Part shown: piece by piece, positions 15,901-17,336 of the stretch
Numbering within the stretch: the first letter of the stretch is position 1
Layout of the letters: the number at the start of each line of letters is the position of its first letter
From: JBHHYR01 sp046757585
GTDB taxonomy: Bacteria > Desulfobacterota > Binatia > HRBIN30
NCBI GenBank assembly: GCA_046757585.1
Contig: JBHHYR010000064.1
Coordinates: 1 to 17,336 of the forward strand
Direction of reading: 5' to 3'
Length of the DNA stretch: 17,336 bases
Program-made: the position numbers and the translations under genes
Notes under the pieces: model-generated
The model's database searches: none
What the model was told of the DNA's origin: nothing
The model's input: only the letters and a program-made list of their open reading frames with translations

Positions 15901-16801
15901 CCGGTGCACGCGTCTACCGGAGCTCGAGTGCTGTGATCCCACGACGAGTGACGACTGCCGCCGGCACTATGCCCGGCTCGGTGTCGAAGGGCCGTGCATC
16001 TTGGAGCCGCGCGTCTGCGTCGGTGGGAGTAACTCGGGACAGGTGTGCACGGGCAGCGCTGACTGCCCGGGTGCCGGGGCCACCTGCGGTGATGTCGGGC
16101 CGTGCAAGATCGAAAACCGTGGGATCGTCAACTTCCAGAATCAATTCCGTTCGACAACGAATGGCGTGTGCGTCGATCCCGCCAATCCGCGCATCCCGGA
16201 CGGCGTCCCAATCCCCGTCCTCGATCGCGGCGGGCAGCCGGTCCCCTGCCTGTTGAACATCTCCTGCCTGCTGGCCGCGGTGCGGACCGCGAGCGGGAGC
16301 GGAGCCGTATGTCTGGTGAACGGCCAATGCGAGAACACCGGGGCCCCGTGTACGAACTACACGTTTCAGGAGGATTGCGGTGGCGCAGCGTGTAACGTGG
16401 AGGCCAACCTGGAGCTGAACGGGCGGGCATCGGAGTCGGTATTCATCCAGAACCACCCGTTCAACTTCAACTCCCTGCCGCCGTTCCAACCTAGAACCTT
16501 CAAGTACGACTTCCGGATTCCCGAGCGGTTTCGGGGACGGGAACTCGTGGTGGCAGCTCGGATCATGAACCGGCACTTCCCGATGCGGTTCCTGCGTAAC
16601 CTGATCGGCACGCAGGTAGTGCGACCGCCGCTGGTCGTGGAGGCAGGGGGCAACCCGGCCGTCCCGGGACAGTGCACGGACCAACGGCGCATCGACATCG
16701 ACTGTTTCGTGCGGCCGCTGGCGATACTCGGAAACGCCGAACGTGGAGGCTTCGTGCCGCCGGTGCAACGGACACGCGTGACCAGGATCATCGTCGAGTA
16801 G
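12935..16801 (+). CDS. Secreted pentaheme cytochrome with dockerin-like EF-hand pair and Cys-rich repeats, 1288 aa
   Basis: This is a predicted large exported redox protein. The signal peptide is residues about 1-41 (basic RRITHR, hydrophobic core, cut near AQA-QTP). Residues 44-102 form two EF-hand loops of dockerin type: GDCNGDGSVTVNE, with ligands D47, N49, D51, S53 and E58, and GDANNDSQITIDE, with D79, N81, D83, Q85 and E90. A Pro/Thr linker follows. Five CxxCH heme sites occur at 132-136, 186-190, 306-310, 521-525 and 644-648, of which the first (CAQCHPRQVNEW) resembles cytochrome c554-type domains. Scattered between and after them are Cys-rich units such as CASDAECGDAGPC (275), CATDADCGLDGPC (620) and CQSDAECGDDGPC (975). 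After the last heme lies a domain with GHRVPSGFSHER, as seen C-terminal to hemes in other multiheme proteins. No scaffold cohesin is visible, so the EF-hands probably have a structural role. Function beyond electron transfer is unknown. Confidence 0.92.
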   Translation: MFDRAEALTHLGVQAFVRRITHRALFSSAFVIIAALPTQAQTPCLGDCNGDGSVTVNEIVALVSIALGNTPVSACAAGDANNDSQITIDEILTAVNNALNGCPPSGSPTPTSTFGPTPAPTPVIPFSASNDCAQCHPRQVNEWKTSPHAYSGISPTFWSLMAAGQNGGAGVVIDGVSVGGAVGNFCAPCHGPQAFIGERGSLGGNNDGFANVQPEFPFVCANLLLAESRVVPCTAQTSREVCGEPGQCSQFEGRACANTPPLSPGISFPRQLRPCASDAECGDAGPCILTPSTVFFSARAQEGISCETCHNMQPNFRRACQLFRNSDAVGTFSFDVASRTNTAGARLRLGPYPLESGSGNLGRPNDAIAPASNPFHESARVDSPLAVPYSSTDRANGVTNPDASALVARPTELTCAELPYCSAGRCEGGENLGALCMSDADCGGCGPVSGSPELGNRCGGTAAGAPCLTSTDCGRPANAGLTVLDRGIADGTVGPLTRQPLGPRGTIDRTDGNYFRSGMMCATCHDVRPPQVNMILRSCQLQKTHVCATDADCRGLNVGCSNNDCGPCVAENNTAVRPFPAGDPRNTGFRRVENLFSEWQLSVYNHPELTFCQGDSFKACATDADCGLDGPCNVRSPFGRVITCQNCHMSNFPEVPLIRSDGSVTAENDLYSEDLAALEGSQADPSEPLPRRRVSTHFMSGVDLPLVAFPGQSIQDQRRQALVDASFKVTLDETPTRAVAGEEAEVEVTIENVGVGHRVPSGFSHERQFWVQMFVQDAAALGTRDPFDPAAPCNLQRNVATGADDARDPEGAAALADAGCVYRSGFVLDKAHPETGENAPDGSGSDEDPEDFFVVAGTRVRGAVGSPRVEIRPGAEGRALIIQNICAKATEEAYRAGVRDGTGIDLGTDPSFPHQVRFCRQPSPNPAGTGVTPSGFGNPDCMENGEDLGPCVQEIELSDGNERGRCARNLTKAMCQSDAECGDDGPCLFRCTRLPELECCDPTTSDDCRRHYARLGVEGPCILEPRVCVGGSNSGQVCTGSADCPGAGATCGDVGPCKIENRGIVNFQNQFRSTTNGVCVDPANPRIPDGVPIPVLDRGGQPVPCLLNISCLLAAVRTASGSGAVCLVNGQCENTGAPCTNYTFQEDCGGAACNVEANLELNGRASESVFIQNHPFNFNSLPPFQPRTFKYDFRIPERFRGRELVVAARIMNRHFPMRFLRNLIGTQVVRPPLVVEAGGNPAVPGQCTDQRRIDIDCFVRPLAILGNAERGGFVPPVQRTRVTRIIVE

Positions 16802-16836
16802 CAGGCCGGGCACGACGCCAATTTGATTTGGATCGC

Positions 16837-16844
16837 AAGGGGGG
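16837..16844 (+). promoter_or_regulatory. Ribosome binding site AAGGGGGG for the multiheme lipoprotein
   Basis: AAGGGGGG lies 7 nt before the ATG at 16852. It shares an 11-nt core, GCAAGGGGGGA, with the site of the FHA gene at 11310. A nearer out-of-frame ATG at 16845 is only 0 nt from the tract and leads to a short unrelated frame. Confidence 0.6.
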
Positions 16845-16851
16845 ATGCGAC

Positions 16852-17336
16852 ATGCTGCAACAACGTCCGGTGGCAGTGGGATTGAGCGCGGCACTCAGCC
16901 TCGGCATTGCTGCCTGGTTTGGTGCCTGCACACTCGCGGACCGTACACGGTCTGTGGTACCGGACATCGTCACGCACAAGGTTGTGTCGGCGCATGCCAT
17001 GGGCTCCGAGGCCTGCGCCGACTGCCATGACGAAGCACCCGCCTTCTATAAGAGGAGCTACCACCGAGTCTCCTTCTTCGATAAGGGAACCGCTGCGGGT
17101 TGCGAGTCCTGTCACGGTCTCGGCAGCGTTCACTCGGAGAACCGGGAGGAGGACAAAGAGGTTGACGACATCGTCAGCCCCGCCGACATGCGCAGCATGC
17201 GGGCAGCGGATCGGTCGGCTCTCTGCCTGCAGTGCCACCAGAACGATTTTCCCCTCTGGCCCACCACCGATCACGCCCTGCATCAAGTCAGCTGCTGGGA
17301 TTGCCACGCGTCTGATCTCCACAAACCACCGCCAGA
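16852..17336 (+). CDS. Probable MtrA/DmsE-like multiheme c-type cytochrome lipoprotein (3' end cut by window edge)
   Basis: The first 161 residues are visible and the frame is open at the right edge. A short hydrophobic N-terminus ends in AAWFGAC (C26), a somewhat atypical lipobox, so the protein may be lipid-anchored; ordinary signal cleavage is the alternative. Four CxxCH sites follow at close spacing: CADCH 55-59, CESCHGLGS 84-92, CLQCH 125-129 and CWDCH 148-152. The order (a lone site, a C.SCHG.GS block, CLQCH, then VSCxxCH) resembles the N-terminal part of the decaheme MtrA/DmsE family, which carries electrons across the outer membrane inside a porin. If so, about six more hemes and possibly a porin gene lie beyond the window. 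The gene starts 50 nt after the pentaheme gene with no terminator between, so they are probably one transcript. Confidence 0.8.
   Translation, partial: MLQQRPVAVGLSAALSLGIAAWFGACTLADRTRSVVPDIVTHKVVSAHAMGSEACADCHDEAPAFYKRSYHRVSFFDKGTAAGCESCHGLGSVHSENREEDKEVDDIVSPADMRSMRAADRSALCLQCHQNDFPLWPTTDHALHQVSCWDCHASDLHKPPP

Noticed and set aside
16366..17322. 318-residue leftward reading frame
   Set aside because: It runs antisense across two heme-bearing genes and the gap between them, with no motif support.

Overview
The window is GC-rich, densely coding bacterial DNA. It holds nine protein-coding genes, two of them cut by the window edges, and no RNA genes, CRISPR array or insertion sequence that I can see. 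The mix suggests an uncultured member of the former Deltaproteobacteria, such as Desulfobacterota, Myxococcota or Binatota. The clues are Hanks-type kinase, PP2C and FHA signalling beside multiheme cytochromes, a dockerin-like EF-hand pair after the signal peptide of a secreted cytochrome, Cys-rich C..DADCG-type repeats and Pro/Thr linkers. That placement is an inference from style, not from a marker gene.

Layout. Six genes run leftward (minus strand) from about 11.07 kb to the left edge. In transcription order they are: (i) an FHA-FHA-CNB-CNB-[4Fe-4S]x4 protein (11071-8864); (ii) a polytopic membrane protein with two His-X13-His helices, a candidate diheme b-type cytochrome (8859-7942); (iii) a nine-heme c-type cytochrome fused through a membrane helix to an FAD/NAD(P)H oxidoreductase whose motif order looks circularly permuted (7945-5807); (iv) an exported SH3b-like octaheme cytochrome with a long Pro/Ala/Thr/Arg-rich linker (5708-3960); (v) a PP2C-type protein phosphatase (3759-3016); (vi) a Ser/Thr protein kinase with a long helical tail that contains a 220-residue tandem duplication (3003 to beyond the left edge). 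Genes (i)-(iii) are packed with 4-nt gaps or overlaps, and (v)-(vi) are 12 nt apart. Gaps of about 100 and 200 nt flank gene (iv).

Three genes run rightward from a 238-nt divergent intergenic region: a membrane-anchored FHA protein with several candidate phospho-Thr motifs (11310-12578), a 1288-residue secreted pentaheme cytochrome with an EF-hand pair and Cys-rich repeats (12935-16801), and the N-terminal part of a probable MtrA/DmsE-like multiheme lipoprotein (16852 to the right edge).

How the genes may work together (inference). The four cytochromes carry at least 26 CxxCH heme sites. The Fe-S protein followed directly by a membrane protein recalls the B/C subunit pairs of PsrBC- or DmsBC-like enzymes. 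Here, however, the Fe-S protein also carries two FHA domains and two cyclic-nucleotide-type domains, and the usual molybdenum catalytic subunit is absent from the window. The arrangement suggests a transmembrane electron conduit linking cytoplasmic NAD(P)H or Fe-S clusters to periplasmic and possibly outer-surface hemes. It could be gated by Thr phosphorylation (kinase/PP2C/FHA) and by a small ligand (CNB domain). I do not recognise a described system with this composition. Whether it is new would need a gene-neighbourhood search.
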